A stretch of DNA of 64,000 nt from Aliirhizobium wenxiniae (lineage in GTDB: Bacteria; Pseudomonadota; Alphaproteobacteria; Rhizobiales; Rhizobiaceae), in assembly GCF_014201355.1 (NCBI RefSeq), contig NZ_JACHEG010000002.1, positions 992,001 to 1,056,000 of the forward strand, read 5' to 3'. The notes under the pieces are model-generated. The model was not told the DNA's origin. It searched no databases and was given only the letters and a program-made list of their open reading frames with translations. A program made the position numbers and the translations under genes. Positions 38,131 to 46,430 of the stretch are shown here, in pieces. Within the stretch, counting starts at the first letter, position 1, and the number at the start of each line of letters is the position of its first letter.

Positions 38131-38691
38131 TTATTTTGTCTTCACGGGCTCATACGAGGTAGTAACTCCTGCCGCTTCAGCAGCCTCAAAATCGGTGACC
38201 TTGTCACCAATCATGATTGATTGGTGAAGATTGATCTGCAGAAGCTTCTGAGCCTCAATAAACATTCCGGGTTGCGGCTTCCGCATCGGATGGTTGGCTA
38301 CATCCAAAGGGACGTATCCATTCTCGTGGTATCCGCACGCGAGAACTGCATCGATCCGAGCGCCGCGTCGCTCCAATTCCCAATCAATGTGTGCGGTGAC
38401 GGCCGCGAAATCCTTCCAGGTGAAGTAACCTCTTGCTATGCCGGATTGATTTGTCACAACCACAACTGCCCAGCCAGCATCATTCGCGAGCTTTATCGTC
38501 GAGACGATACTCTCAAGAATTACTATTTCGGATGGCTTTGAGGGATAACCACAATCAACGTTGATGACACCATCTCTGTCAAGGAAAAGAGCTGGGCGGC
38601 CTGCGAAACATGCACTATCTCCCCTTAACTCAATCCAGAGACCTTTATCTGCCTCTTCCAGTCTGGGATCATTTACGAATTGAAGGCTCAA
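38131..38691 (-). CDS. gmhB: GmhB, D,D-heptose 1,7-bisphosphate phosphatase
   Basis: 186 residues, HAD family. FLDRDGVINVDCGYP is the catalytic motif I of GmhB, VVTNQSGIARGYFT motif II, and KPQPGMF plus MIGDKVTDFEAAEAAG the motif III/IV region. It removes the C7 phosphate in nucleotide-heptose synthesis. It is the last gene of the leftward heptose operon, 1 base after gmhA. The family also contains histidinol-phosphate phosphatase-like enzymes, but the neighbours settle the role. Confidence 0.88.
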   Translation of the reverse strand: MSLQFVNDPRLEEADKGLWIELRGDSACFAGRPALFLDRDGVINVDCGYPSKPSEIVILESIVSTIKLANDAGWAVVVVTNQSGIARGYFTWKDFAAVTAHIDWELERRGARIDAVLACGYHENGYVPLDVANHPMRKPQPGMFIEAQKLLQINLHQSIMIGDKVTDFEAAEAAGVTTSYEPVKTK

Positions 38692-38692
38692 T

Positions 38693-39262
38693 TTACTCCT
38701 CCATTCGGCTTTCGATCGCGCCGCACAGGAAATGGTAAATACTAAGGTGCCCCTGCTGTATCATTGGCGTGAAACTGGAAGGGACATCCAACAAAACGTC
38801 AGACAATGAGGCCAGCGCTCCCCCGCCCCGCCCAGTTAGAGAAATCACCGACATGCCGATCGCACGAGCAGCTTCGGCCGCGGCCACGACATTTCGCGAG
38901 TTCCCTGACGTCGATATTGCAAGCAGCACAGAGCCTTGCGAGCCATACGCTTGGACCTGTCGAGCGAGTAGCGTTTCGTATTGGTAGTCATTGCTCCAAG
39001 CGCTTGATACCGCTGCATCAGTGCTGAGGGCTATAACGTTATATGCGCGACGTTCCCTGAGAAACCGGCCGACAAGTTCACCCGCAATATGTTGAGCATC
39101 CGCAGCCGACCCCCCATTGCCACAAACCAGCAGCGGCTTATGCGCGCGCAATGCGTTTACAATCGTGATGACGGCTTGATCTGCTTTTTCATCGAGGCGG
39201 GCGGCCTTCAAGTCATTTAGAGCATCAAGCGACTGGCTGAGATAGTCGTCCAGCTTGATCAT
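38693..39262 (-). CDS. gmhA: GmhA, sedoheptulose-7-phosphate isomerase
   Basis: 189 residues, a single SIS domain. LLVCGNGGSAADAQHIAGEL and the ISTSGNSRNVVAAAEAARAI segment are the sugar-phosphate binding loops of GmhA. It makes D-glycero-D-manno-heptose 7-phosphate. The start overlaps the hldE stop by 4 bases and the stop is 1 base from gmhB, so the three are translated together. Confidence 0.92.
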   Translation of the reverse strand: MIKLDDYLSQSLDALNDLKAARLDEKADQAVITIVNALRAHKPLLVCGNGGSAADAQHIAGELVGRFLRERRAYNVIALSTDAAVSSAWSNDYQYETLLARQVQAYGSQGSVLLAISTSGNSRNVVAAAEAARAIGMSVISLTGRGGGALASLSDVLLDVPSSFTPMIQQGHLSIYHFLCGAIESRMEE

Positions 39263-40743
39263 TGGGCATTCCTTTTTTCAGGAGAACTGGACGACATCTT
39301 ACGAAGTGTCGCCGTGGTGGAATATCCGTCCACCGTTGGGGAAATATGAACGCGGCCACCGTTGCTGAGCACCACATCGGCACCAACTACCGTATCTATC
39401 GTGTAGTCACCACCTTTAACCAAGACATCCGGCAAAACAGAACTGATGACGTTCAGCGGCGTGTCTTCGTCGAAAAGGACAACCGCATCCACAGCTTTGA
39501 GAGCTAGTAGCATTGCTGCTCGATCAAGCTCCGAATTGATCGGGCGGGTTGGCCCCTTGTTGCGCCTAACCGATGCGTCTGTATTAAGCCCGACAATTAG
39601 GCGATCACAATGAGATCGGGCATCGGCCAGCTGAGAGGCGTGACCAACGTGCAGTATGTCGAAACAACCGTTTGTGAAACCAACCGTAAGGCCTTCATGC
39701 TTCCACGCAGCTGACAGGTTCGCTGCCGCCGTCGTGTCAAGGACCTCGCGGGCATGATCGCGCCAACCAAATGTAAGGTTGCTTAAAAGTTCATCCCGAC
39801 TGGTCTGGGCAGTGCCGCGTTTACCAACGACGATTCCCGCTGCAACATTCGCAATCTCTGTCGCAACTTCTCTTTCTCCTTCTGCGGCAAAAGCCAATGA
39901 GAATGCTGCAATGACTGTATCTCCGGCACCTGAAACATCAAAGACTTCTCGGGCAGTCGTCGGGACATGCACAGATGTGTTCGAATCCACGATGCTCATA
40001 CCCTCCTCGCTGCGCGTCGCAACGACGAAGTCAAATGAACATTGCTGACACAGGAGACGCGCTGCGGCGACGATTTCGTCATCCGAAGAGGTCGGCAAGC
40101 CAGTAGCAACACGCAACTCGAGGCGGTTCGGCGTCACCGCAGTTGCTCCAGTGTATATAGTATAGTCCGCGCCTTTAGGATCAACGATCACAGGAATGGC
40201 TGCAGTTTTGCAGATCTCAATCAACATCGCTGCAACGCCATCGGAAAGAACTCCCTTCCCATAGTCGGACAGAATAACAATGTCGGCTGAAATGACTGCT
40301 GTAGAGAAGGCCGTCACCAGCGCCTCTCGATCCGCGTCATTTAGGACCTGGATCACTTCTTCATCAAATCGGAAAAGCTGTTGTTGCGCAACAAAACGCG
40401 TTTTGCGCGTCGTGCTTCGCGCGGCGCTGGAAATTAGGTGGCTTTGATCGACATTTGCAAGCCTAAGAAGCGTGCGGAGCTGAGTTCCGGCGTCATCCGT
40501 TCCAATTACCGAAATCGGTATCACATTGGCACCGAGAGCGGCGACGTTCGATACAACGTTTGCCGCTCCGCCCAGCATGACCTCGTCACCATTAAAATTA
40601 AGAATGGGGATTGGAGCTTCCGGTGAAACACGCTTGACCGCACCATATACAAAACGGTCAAGCATGAAGTCTCCAACTACCAACGCAGTCAGGTCGGAGA
40701 ACTTGGAAAGAATGCTTGGATAAGAATGTCTTTTAGTTACCAT
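39259..40743 (-). CDS. hldE: HldE, bifunctional heptose 7-phosphate kinase / heptose 1-phosphate adenylyltransferase
   Basis: 494 residues from the ATG at 40743; a TTG at 40758 adds 5. The N-terminal two thirds are a PfkB kinase (ALVVGDFMLDRFVYGAVKRV; catalytic GAGDTVIAAFSLAF). From about residue 350 a nucleotidyltransferase domain follows with TNGCFDILHVGHASQLADAR, the HxGH motif, and LVKGGDYTIDTVVGADVV. It gives ADP-D-glycero-beta-D-manno-heptose. No hldD epimerase is present in the island. The ribosome site is weak. Confidence 0.92.
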   Translation of the reverse strand: MVTKRHSYPSILSKFSDLTALVVGDFMLDRFVYGAVKRVSPEAPIPILNFNGDEVMLGGAANVVSNVAALGANVIPISVIGTDDAGTQLRTLLRLANVDQSHLISSAARSTTRKTRFVAQQQLFRFDEEVIQVLNDADREALVTAFSTAVISADIVILSDYGKGVLSDGVAAMLIEICKTAAIPVIVDPKGADYTIYTGATAVTPNRLELRVATGLPTSSDDEIVAAARLLCQQCSFDFVVATRSEEGMSIVDSNTSVHVPTTAREVFDVSGAGDTVIAAFSLAFAAEGEREVATEIANVAAGIVVGKRGTAQTSRDELLSNLTFGWRDHAREVLDTTAAANLSAAWKHEGLTVGFTNGCFDILHVGHASQLADARSHCDRLIVGLNTDASVRRNKGPTRPINSELDRAAMLLALKAVDAVVLFDEDTPLNVISSVLPDVLVKGGDYTIDTVVGADVVLSNGGRVHISPTVDGYSTTATLRKMSSSSPEKRNAQ

Positions 40744-40849
40744 GATACCACAGTCCAAATGGCGTATGCTTAGGCTTATTCAATGGGTTGACTTGCTCCG
40801 AGATGAGCAAAGATAAAATCGAGGCCGACCAACCTTTCAGCCACAATAA

Positions 40850-43072
40850 TTAAACCTTCATAACATCGAGCACAGCGGCCTTAACTTTCTCGACCGTAAC
40901 GGTGGCGATATCTAGGTCAGATGAGCGTGTAAACGCTCTAATCTTATCGATATTTTGAGTTTTCAGCATTTTTTCAAAGTCAGGCACGAGCACCTCCCTT
41001 ATGTTGACGGCATCGGGGTGTGTTTCTGGATAATGCAAGAAAGTAGAATAGGAATTGCCGTTGGAAATGACCACGGTGCGCTTATGAAGGGCAACCGCCA
41101 GGTGATAAAATCCGGTATCGTTTGATATCACCAAAGAGCTGGAAGAAATCAAGGAGACCACCTGTTCGATCGGGAGTCTGCCGAGTGAGAGCGTGATATT
41201 CTTGTCGCCGGCTATATCCTTGGGAACCGTCGTCGGTAGCTCACTTTCACCGATTAGGGTAACAGCTAGTCCGTGTTCCTTCGAGAGCCAAGACGCTACT
41301 TCGAGATAACGCTCGATTGGCCAACGCCGCTTGGCGTGAAATGCTCCAACCACCATGACGACGGAGGTCGTCTTTAGCTGTTGAGACGACGGCAACGATT
41401 TTTTTTCAGGTGCCAACGCACCGAAGAAAGCCTTCTCCAGATCGTAGCGAAAATACTTCAAATGGTCGCCTGAAATGGGAATCGAGATTGAGTATCTCGA
41501 CCTCTTGAAGTCCATCGTTGCCAAACCAACCGTATATTTGGGCTTCATCCAATGAAGGAACAGAAGAATAGTGTTGCGCAAACGACGATTCCAGCAGCAT
41601 ACAATGATGCAATCGTAGTCCGATTTCCGGATGCCTGTTTTAATGCCTAACGAGTAAACCAGATAGAGGTACGACAGAACATCAAGGACCTTACGGAGCG
41701 TACCGTCAGCGTCCTGTCGCAGTCCTTCCAACCAATTCATAAAGCGGTTGGCACGTCTGTTGACCCACTTGAAGTTCGTGAAAAAGTCTCCATCCAATGC
41801 TTCCGGTACACCGCGATATCCCGAATCGCCGAGAAGCGAGAATTCGGCCCCCTTTAGGTACTCGGAATTCTTGAGTGAGCGCATTGGGTCACGCGCCAGG
41901 ATGTAGTCGCCAATCCCGTCCAGCTTTATGATTAGCACTTTTTTTGCGCGATATTTTTCATCAAAGAACTGCTTGCGCAGCGACAATATGTTTTCGCTCG
42001 CCCGTTCGAGGGTTGTCTCGGTACCATCTACATCAAAGTAGTGTGAATAATCGAGATAGAAGGCTTTGAAGAGTTGCTCGATGGTTCTCGGATGATCCGC
42101 ACGCCTCGTTACCGGTTTGACATCCTCGGTCAGTCCCCAGCCTGCGTACCATGGCGTTCCGTATACCTTAACCTTCTTTTCAAGCAGGAGGGCCTCAAAT
42201 CCCATCTGCGATGAATATACGTAGACTTTGTCCACATAACGTAGAAGCGAAATGGGATTGATACGAAAATTGAGAAAATGAAGTTTGTCGCTTCTGTCGT
42301 TTATGTAGCTGCGATTCGATTTGATTATTGTATCTGGATGCGTCTTTACCAGAATGTCGGCGTCGGGATTTTCCTTTATGGCGTCGCTGAGCATCCTCTC
42401 GAATACGGCTGTGTCGCCGCCGGTAACTTCAACTGAAGCGTCACCGTAACTCTGCAATATGATCAGGACCTTCTTGTCCCGCGCTCCGATGCAAACATCG
42501 TCCATAATCGGCTGATCGTTGTATTTGGTCAGCCTTGTGTCGACTATGAAATCAATTTGACGCCGGATCTCCGCTGTCTCTGCAAGTTCCATTGGCTGTT
42601 GAGCCTGGATTATCTGCTCAATCCTGCTCGGATAATTACCATCATAGTGCGGCGCCAGATCATCGAAAGTGAGGCTGCAGCTCAGACTATATTCTTTTTT
42701 CTCATTTACGAGCGAGCCTACAACGCTCCGTATGTAGCTGTCCTCGACGAACCAAGCGGGAGCGTCGTTCTGCATAGCCTTCGCAGCGAGACGATCAATA
42801 CGACCGAATTTGGCACCCCAGAAAAGATATCGCTCGGTCCAGAGTCGATTGACATCACTCATACCTTGTATGTTGTCTCGGTAGAGCTTTCGCAGAAGAG
42901 GCTGATGAGAGTCGATCTGGTCGTCGTAGACGCTAACAGCAACCGTCTTGCTTTTGTCGAGCGGAGTTTCAGAACTGGAAGCGCGGCGTTTCGCAAGGTA
43001 AGCAATCAACGCCCGATACGTGTTATAGCTCGATCCTAGGATGGAATTTTGCTGTTCCTTATTAAGCTTCAC
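40850..43072 (-). CDS. fusion of a KpsC-like capsule glycosyltransferase domain and a GT9 heptosyltransferase domain
   Basis: 740 residues. The first half (about residues 195-365) has the capsule Kdo-transferase pattern: LVKTHPDTIIKSNRS, VYVYSSQMGFEALLLEKKVK and GTPWYAGWGLTEDV. From residue 378 a second enzyme begins with KVLIIKLDGIGDYILARDPM, a family GT9 start. The GT9 domain continues with VGAFHAKRRWPIERYLEVAS and LVISNDTGFYHLAVAL, the ADP-heptose-binding region. It lies upstream of hldE on the same strand and likely transfers the heptose made by the neighbours. The domain fusion is unusual. Confidence 0.8.
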   Translation of the reverse strand: MKLNKEQQNSILGSSYNTYRALIAYLAKRRASSSETPLDKSKTVAVSVYDDQIDSHQPLLRKLYRDNIQGMSDVNRLWTERYLFWGAKFGRIDRLAAKAMQNDAPAWFVEDSYIRSVVGSLVNEKKEYSLSCSLTFDDLAPHYDGNYPSRIEQIIQAQQPMELAETAEIRRQIDFIVDTRLTKYNDQPIMDDVCIGARDKKVLIILQSYGDASVEVTGGDTAVFERMLSDAIKENPDADILVKTHPDTIIKSNRSYINDRSDKLHFLNFRINPISLLRYVDKVYVYSSQMGFEALLLEKKVKVYGTPWYAGWGLTEDVKPVTRRADHPRTIEQLFKAFYLDYSHYFDVDGTETTLERASENILSLRKQFFDEKYRAKKVLIIKLDGIGDYILARDPMRSLKNSEYLKGAEFSLLGDSGYRGVPEALDGDFFTNFKWVNRRANRFMNWLEGLRQDADGTLRKVLDVLSYLYLVYSLGIKTGIRKSDYDCIIVCCWNRRLRNTILLFLHWMKPKYTVGLATMDFKRSRYSISIPISGDHLKYFRYDLEKAFFGALAPEKKSLPSSQQLKTTSVVMVVGAFHAKRRWPIERYLEVASWLSKEHGLAVTLIGESELPTTVPKDIAGDKNITLSLGRLPIEQVVSLISSSSLVISNDTGFYHLAVALHKRTVVISNGNSYSTFLHYPETHPDAVNIREVLVPDFEKMLKTQNIDKIRAFTRSSDLDIATVTVEKVKAAVLDVMKV

Positions 43073-43503
43073 CTAATCCACCTGATTCCATTAAATTCGT
43101 GACACACAGATATAAAGACCGTGCCGCGGGTGTAAACGGTGGTGAAGTGTCGTCGTTCATTCAGGATCGGCAAAAGCGCACAACCGCTAGTGGGAACACG
43201 TCTTCAACTTCATTTATCGTTATGCCACAATCACCCTTCGCGTCTCCAATGGGCAAACTGGTGAGGCCGTCAGGTCTCTTTAATCTGATTGGGCAAGATT
43301 ATGAGATTTTTGCCGTCCAGTCCTCACGAGCTCAACTGATTCACCGACTCTATCCACATTAGCCTCCAACAGGTCACCCGGCCGCATATACGCTGCGTCA
43401 AAATATGGAGCAGAGACGTGCGGTTTATTATCCTATCGCGAGGCTTTGTCTGTCGGCTATAACTCTCATCGATTTTGATTCACCGACGACGGGTTCTCTC
43501 AGC
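43073..43503. other. divergent intergenic region inside the island
   Basis: 431 bases between the KpsC-GT9 gene (leftward) and the SGNH gene (rightward). It should hold both promoters. An 87-codon open frame at 43099-43362 has no ribosome site and no protein-like composition, so I leave it out. Confidence 0.5.
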
Positions 43504-44694
43504 ATGCCGATCAGCCGACTTATAAGAGCGTTTCGTGGAGTTACTGATCCCAGAGGTAATCGAGATAGGATACTCGCAGCCGGTGACAGTCACTCGCAAT
43601 TCTGGTCGGGTTACAATAACCTTTCCTCGGAAAAGAGCGTCTTTGCCGGCGTCGACCTCCTGCATGTAGGCCCTGCGACCGCTTATGGATTGAGCAAGCC
43701 GGGAACATCTACGCGGGCTATCGAAAAGATAACGGATCATCTTGATCGCCGCAGGGAAGAATACGGCTGTCTGCTTTTGAGCTTCGGCGAAATCGACTGT
43801 CGCGTGCACATAGTAAGAAACGCAATCATAAACGGTACTTCGCTTGATGTGGAGGTGGCCAAGGTCGTGAATAAATACCTAGATGCGGTCAACTCGCTTG
43901 TGAAGAAGTATGATATCCCTTGTGTGATATGGGGCCCTATCCCCTCATCGCCTCCCGGCAAGGTTAATTACCATCCGAGTTTCCCCACAGTTGGCGGCGT
44001 CCTTGAGCGGAATTACGCCGCGAAACGGTTCAATGAACTATTGGCCCAAAAAGTCGTCGAAGGCCGGATCGAGCATATAACAGTCTTCGATCATCTGATC
44101 GACGTCGGATATGTTACCAGAACTGAAGTCCTCTACGACGGATGCCACCTCTCCAACGTCGTCATGCCCCTGGCTGAACTTGAACTGCGCAAATCGCTCG
44201 AAAGGCTCGGCCTTGCTGAGAAGTTGAGTAGTGTCCTCAGTCGAGAGTGGCCGATTGCCCCGTCGATCAACCTGAGGAACGTAGCCATTGGCGCGAAGTG
44301 TATCCCCAGCAGCGTTTGGAAAGGCTTCGCTCCGAAACCATTTGGGCCGAAGCCTCTAGGAAAAGTGCATTTCCACACGAACAAGGATGATGTGCCAAGC
44401 CTGACCGTGAATCTCGATGCAGCTTATCTGATTCGACGAGTGGAAATAGATAACAGATCAGATGATCACGCTGCTCGAGCAGCAAGGATTGCAATCTCGG
44501 TTTCAGCAGACGGCAAGGAGTACACTGACGTTTATTCCCCAGATGATCGCATTTTTTTCGGTGCGGGTGATGATCGCTTAGTCGTAGAGATCGACCTTGA
44601 TAAACCAGTTCGATTTGTCAAAATTTACCTGCGCGAGAAATCCTATCTCCACTTGGAGCACGTCTCGATATGGGCCCCCAGCTTCTACGCATGA
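43504..44694 (+). CDS. SGNH-type hydrolase with a possible carbohydrate-binding C-terminal domain
   Basis: 396 residues from the ATG at 43504; an in-frame ATG at 43405 adds 33 residues that look non-coding, so the start is uncertain. The SGNH block I is AAGDSHSQFW and the catalytic DxxH is in LYDGCHLSN; LLLSFGEIDCRVH lies between. The last 130 residues (SLTVNLDAAYLIRRVEIDNR, then PVRFVKIYLREKSYLHLEHV) look like a discoidin/F5-8-type beta sandwich. Such enzymes often remove or add acyl groups on polysaccharide. No signal peptide is seen. Confidence 0.7.
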   Translation: MPISRLIRAFRGVTDPRGNRDRILAAGDSHSQFWSGYNNLSSEKSVFAGVDLLHVGPATAYGLSKPGTSTRAIEKITDHLDRRREEYGCLLLSFGEIDCRVHIVRNAIINGTSLDVEVAKVVNKYLDAVNSLVKKYDIPCVIWGPIPSSPPGKVNYHPSFPTVGGVLERNYAAKRFNELLAQKVVEGRIEHITVFDHLIDVGYVTRTEVLYDGCHLSNVVMPLAELELRKSLERLGLAEKLSSVLSREWPIAPSINLRNVAIGAKCIPSSVWKGFAPKPFGPKPLGKVHFHTNKDDVPSLTVNLDAAYLIRRVEIDNRSDDHAARAARIAISVSADGKEYTDVYSPDDRIFFGAGDDRLVVEIDLDKPVRFVKIYLREKSYLHLEHVSIWAPSFYA

Positions 44695-45062
44695 CGTGAA
44701 GCGTAATTTAAACAGGCGATGCAAAGGGCGACTGCTGGATCTTTGTGGTAAACCAAATCCTCTCCCTCGAAGGTAACTCGGGCTGCGTCAGATTCAATCA
44801 CAATGGCGCAAGCACCCTGAGGGGAGATTTCTACCGACAGTTCATAACCTGCCTGCAGGTCGGTCGTATAATGCGGAACGAACCCAGGTTGTGATGTCTT
44901 CGGGTCAATCCACACGGTCTTGTAGACCGAAAAGCCACTAGCCTTATCGGTGGTCTCTACCTTTGCTGTGCCCCAGCCAAAGATAGTGGCCACTTCCAGA
45001 TCCAAGTCGCGTGACCCCTGCTTGGCAGATTGCAGCGCCCTGATGGTGTCGTATAAGCCCAT
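44685..45062 (-). CDS. hypothetical protein, paralogue of the gene at 37655-38053
   Basis: 125 residues with AAGGG 8 bases before the ATG at 45062. It shares with the 37655 gene the order SRDLDLEVATIFGW, FVPHYTTDLQAGYEL and DPAVALCIACLNYAS, spaced alike. It is convergent with the SGNH gene, overlapping it by 10 bases. Family and function unknown; the pair suggests a phage- or island-borne family. Confidence 0.7.
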   Translation of the reverse strand: MGLYDTIRALQSAKQGSRDLDLEVATIFGWGTAKVETTDKASGFSVYKTVWIDPKTSQPGFVPHYTTDLQAGYELSVEISPQGACAIVIESDAARVTFEGEDLVYHKDPAVALCIACLNYASRHA

Positions 45063-45263
45063 TCATATTCCCTTTTAATTGCCGGGCGATCTTAGACATC
45101 ACGTCCAAGGTCGTAAACCGCCCACAGCCGAGAGACAGCCATTTGGACACGGCGGAAAGGGTGAATCGCGAATCTTCTAAATTGCGCGTATATGTCACTG
45201 TGACCTGTTGCCTCTGCGTAACGCTCCGTACATTATTCTGTGAGTGTCATTGGGAAGCGCTTT

Positions 45264-46172
45264 ATGAACAAGATTGGTGTATCTCTTCAGCAGCAGGAAC
45301 TTTACGACATTATCCTCAAGCGGGCTAAGTGGCGCCCCAAATCGAATATCATCCTTATCCCCTACATCAGGCATATGCAGAACTGGAACGCAATGCTGCG
45401 CCTCCTCTTCCCGCGATCGGCGGCCGGTTTGGATATGGTGCGGATCGGCGGCGCTAACGATGGGGGCTATGTGATGCTCGACCCTGGTCGAGATGGGGTG
45501 GCGTTAAGCCTGGGCGTGTCTTTGAAATCCCCTTGGGATCTCGAAATGGCAGAACGGGGTTATAAAGTTTATCAGTATGACGGGACCATCGAAAACCATC
45601 CGGATGAACATCCAAACTTAATTTTTACGAAGGCTAATATTGGAGCCGGCGCGAATTTACCGGAAGATTGGCAAAGCATTTCGGATGTCATTGCGACCCG
45701 TATCCCGAACGGAAAAGATGCGATTCTGCAGATCGACATCGAAGGTTCCGAATGGGATGTCTTCGAAGCCATGAGCGTCGAAGATCTGAAGGCGTTCAAA
45801 CAGATTATCGTAGAGTTTCACGGTATCCGGCCTGATGTAGCAGCTTTCGCTCGTTATCTATCGGTCATGCGCAAGATCGACACGACACATGCGCCGGTTC
45901 ACCTCCATTTCAATAATTATAGCGGCACCTATTGGTTTCCCGATCACACCTACGGCGTTACATCGTTGGAGGTGAGTTATGTCCGGCGCGACCCTGGCCT
46001 CGATTTTCGCCCCTCGGAACAATCATTCCCATGCGCATTAGATGAGCCGTGCGCTCCAGATATGGATGATATTCCCATCGGCACGTGGAAAAATATCAGA
46101 GACCGCATAGACGCCATCGACGGAGAGATAGCCGAGCGTAAGAGGCAGGAGAGCTTGGCCAAGGCTGGATAA
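45264..46172 (+). CDS. FkbM-like methyltransferase
   Basis: 302 residues from the ATG at 45264, preceded by GGAAG; a GTG at 45240 adds 8. The Rossmann core includes MVRIGGANDGGYVML, GVALSLGVSLKSPWDLEMAE and the FkbM hallmark LQIDIEGSEWDVFEAM. It probably O-methylates a sugar of the island's polysaccharide. It is followed by a hairpin at 46200-46218. Confidence 0.8.
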   Translation: MNKIGVSLQQQELYDIILKRAKWRPKSNIILIPYIRHMQNWNAMLRLLFPRSAAGLDMVRIGGANDGGYVMLDPGRDGVALSLGVSLKSPWDLEMAERGYKVYQYDGTIENHPDEHPNLIFTKANIGAGANLPEDWQSISDVIATRIPNGKDAILQIDIEGSEWDVFEAMSVEDLKAFKQIIVEFHGIRPDVAAFARYLSVMRKIDTTHAPVHLHFNNYSGTYWFPDHTYGVTSLEVSYVRRDPGLDFRPSEQSFPCALDEPCAPDMDDIPIGTWKNIRDRIDAIDGEIAERKRQESLAKAG

Positions 46173-46199
46173 CGGTTAGTCTGTTGACCACCTGTTTTT

Positions 46200-46229
46200 A
46201 GCCGCCCTCAGGGCGGCTATCTTGTTTCC
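46200..46229 (+). terminator. probable terminator after the FkbM gene
   Basis: AGCCGCC and GGCGGCT form a 7-bp stem (46200-46218) with a 5-base loop, followed by ATCTTGTTT. The T-run is imperfect. It begins 28 bases past the stop codon. Confidence 0.6.
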
Positions 46230-46430
46230 TATGAGGATGGATATGCCGCAGCGATGATAGACGTTGTTTTCGGTGGGGCTGTCGCAGCTAAGTCCGCATG
46301 CACGATCTTGAAATGGCGTAGTGTGAGACGATGACACCGCGTACCTTTTTCCTTCGATATTACTCGCGGCAGCGGACCTTTTGATATTATACGTCGCCAT
46401 CGCAGCGAATGATCAGCTTTAGGTGGTGGT

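Noticed and set aside
43099..43362. 87-codon open frame between the KpsC-GT9 and SGNH genes
   Set aside because: No ribosome site, composition not protein-like, and it fills the space needed for two divergent promoters.
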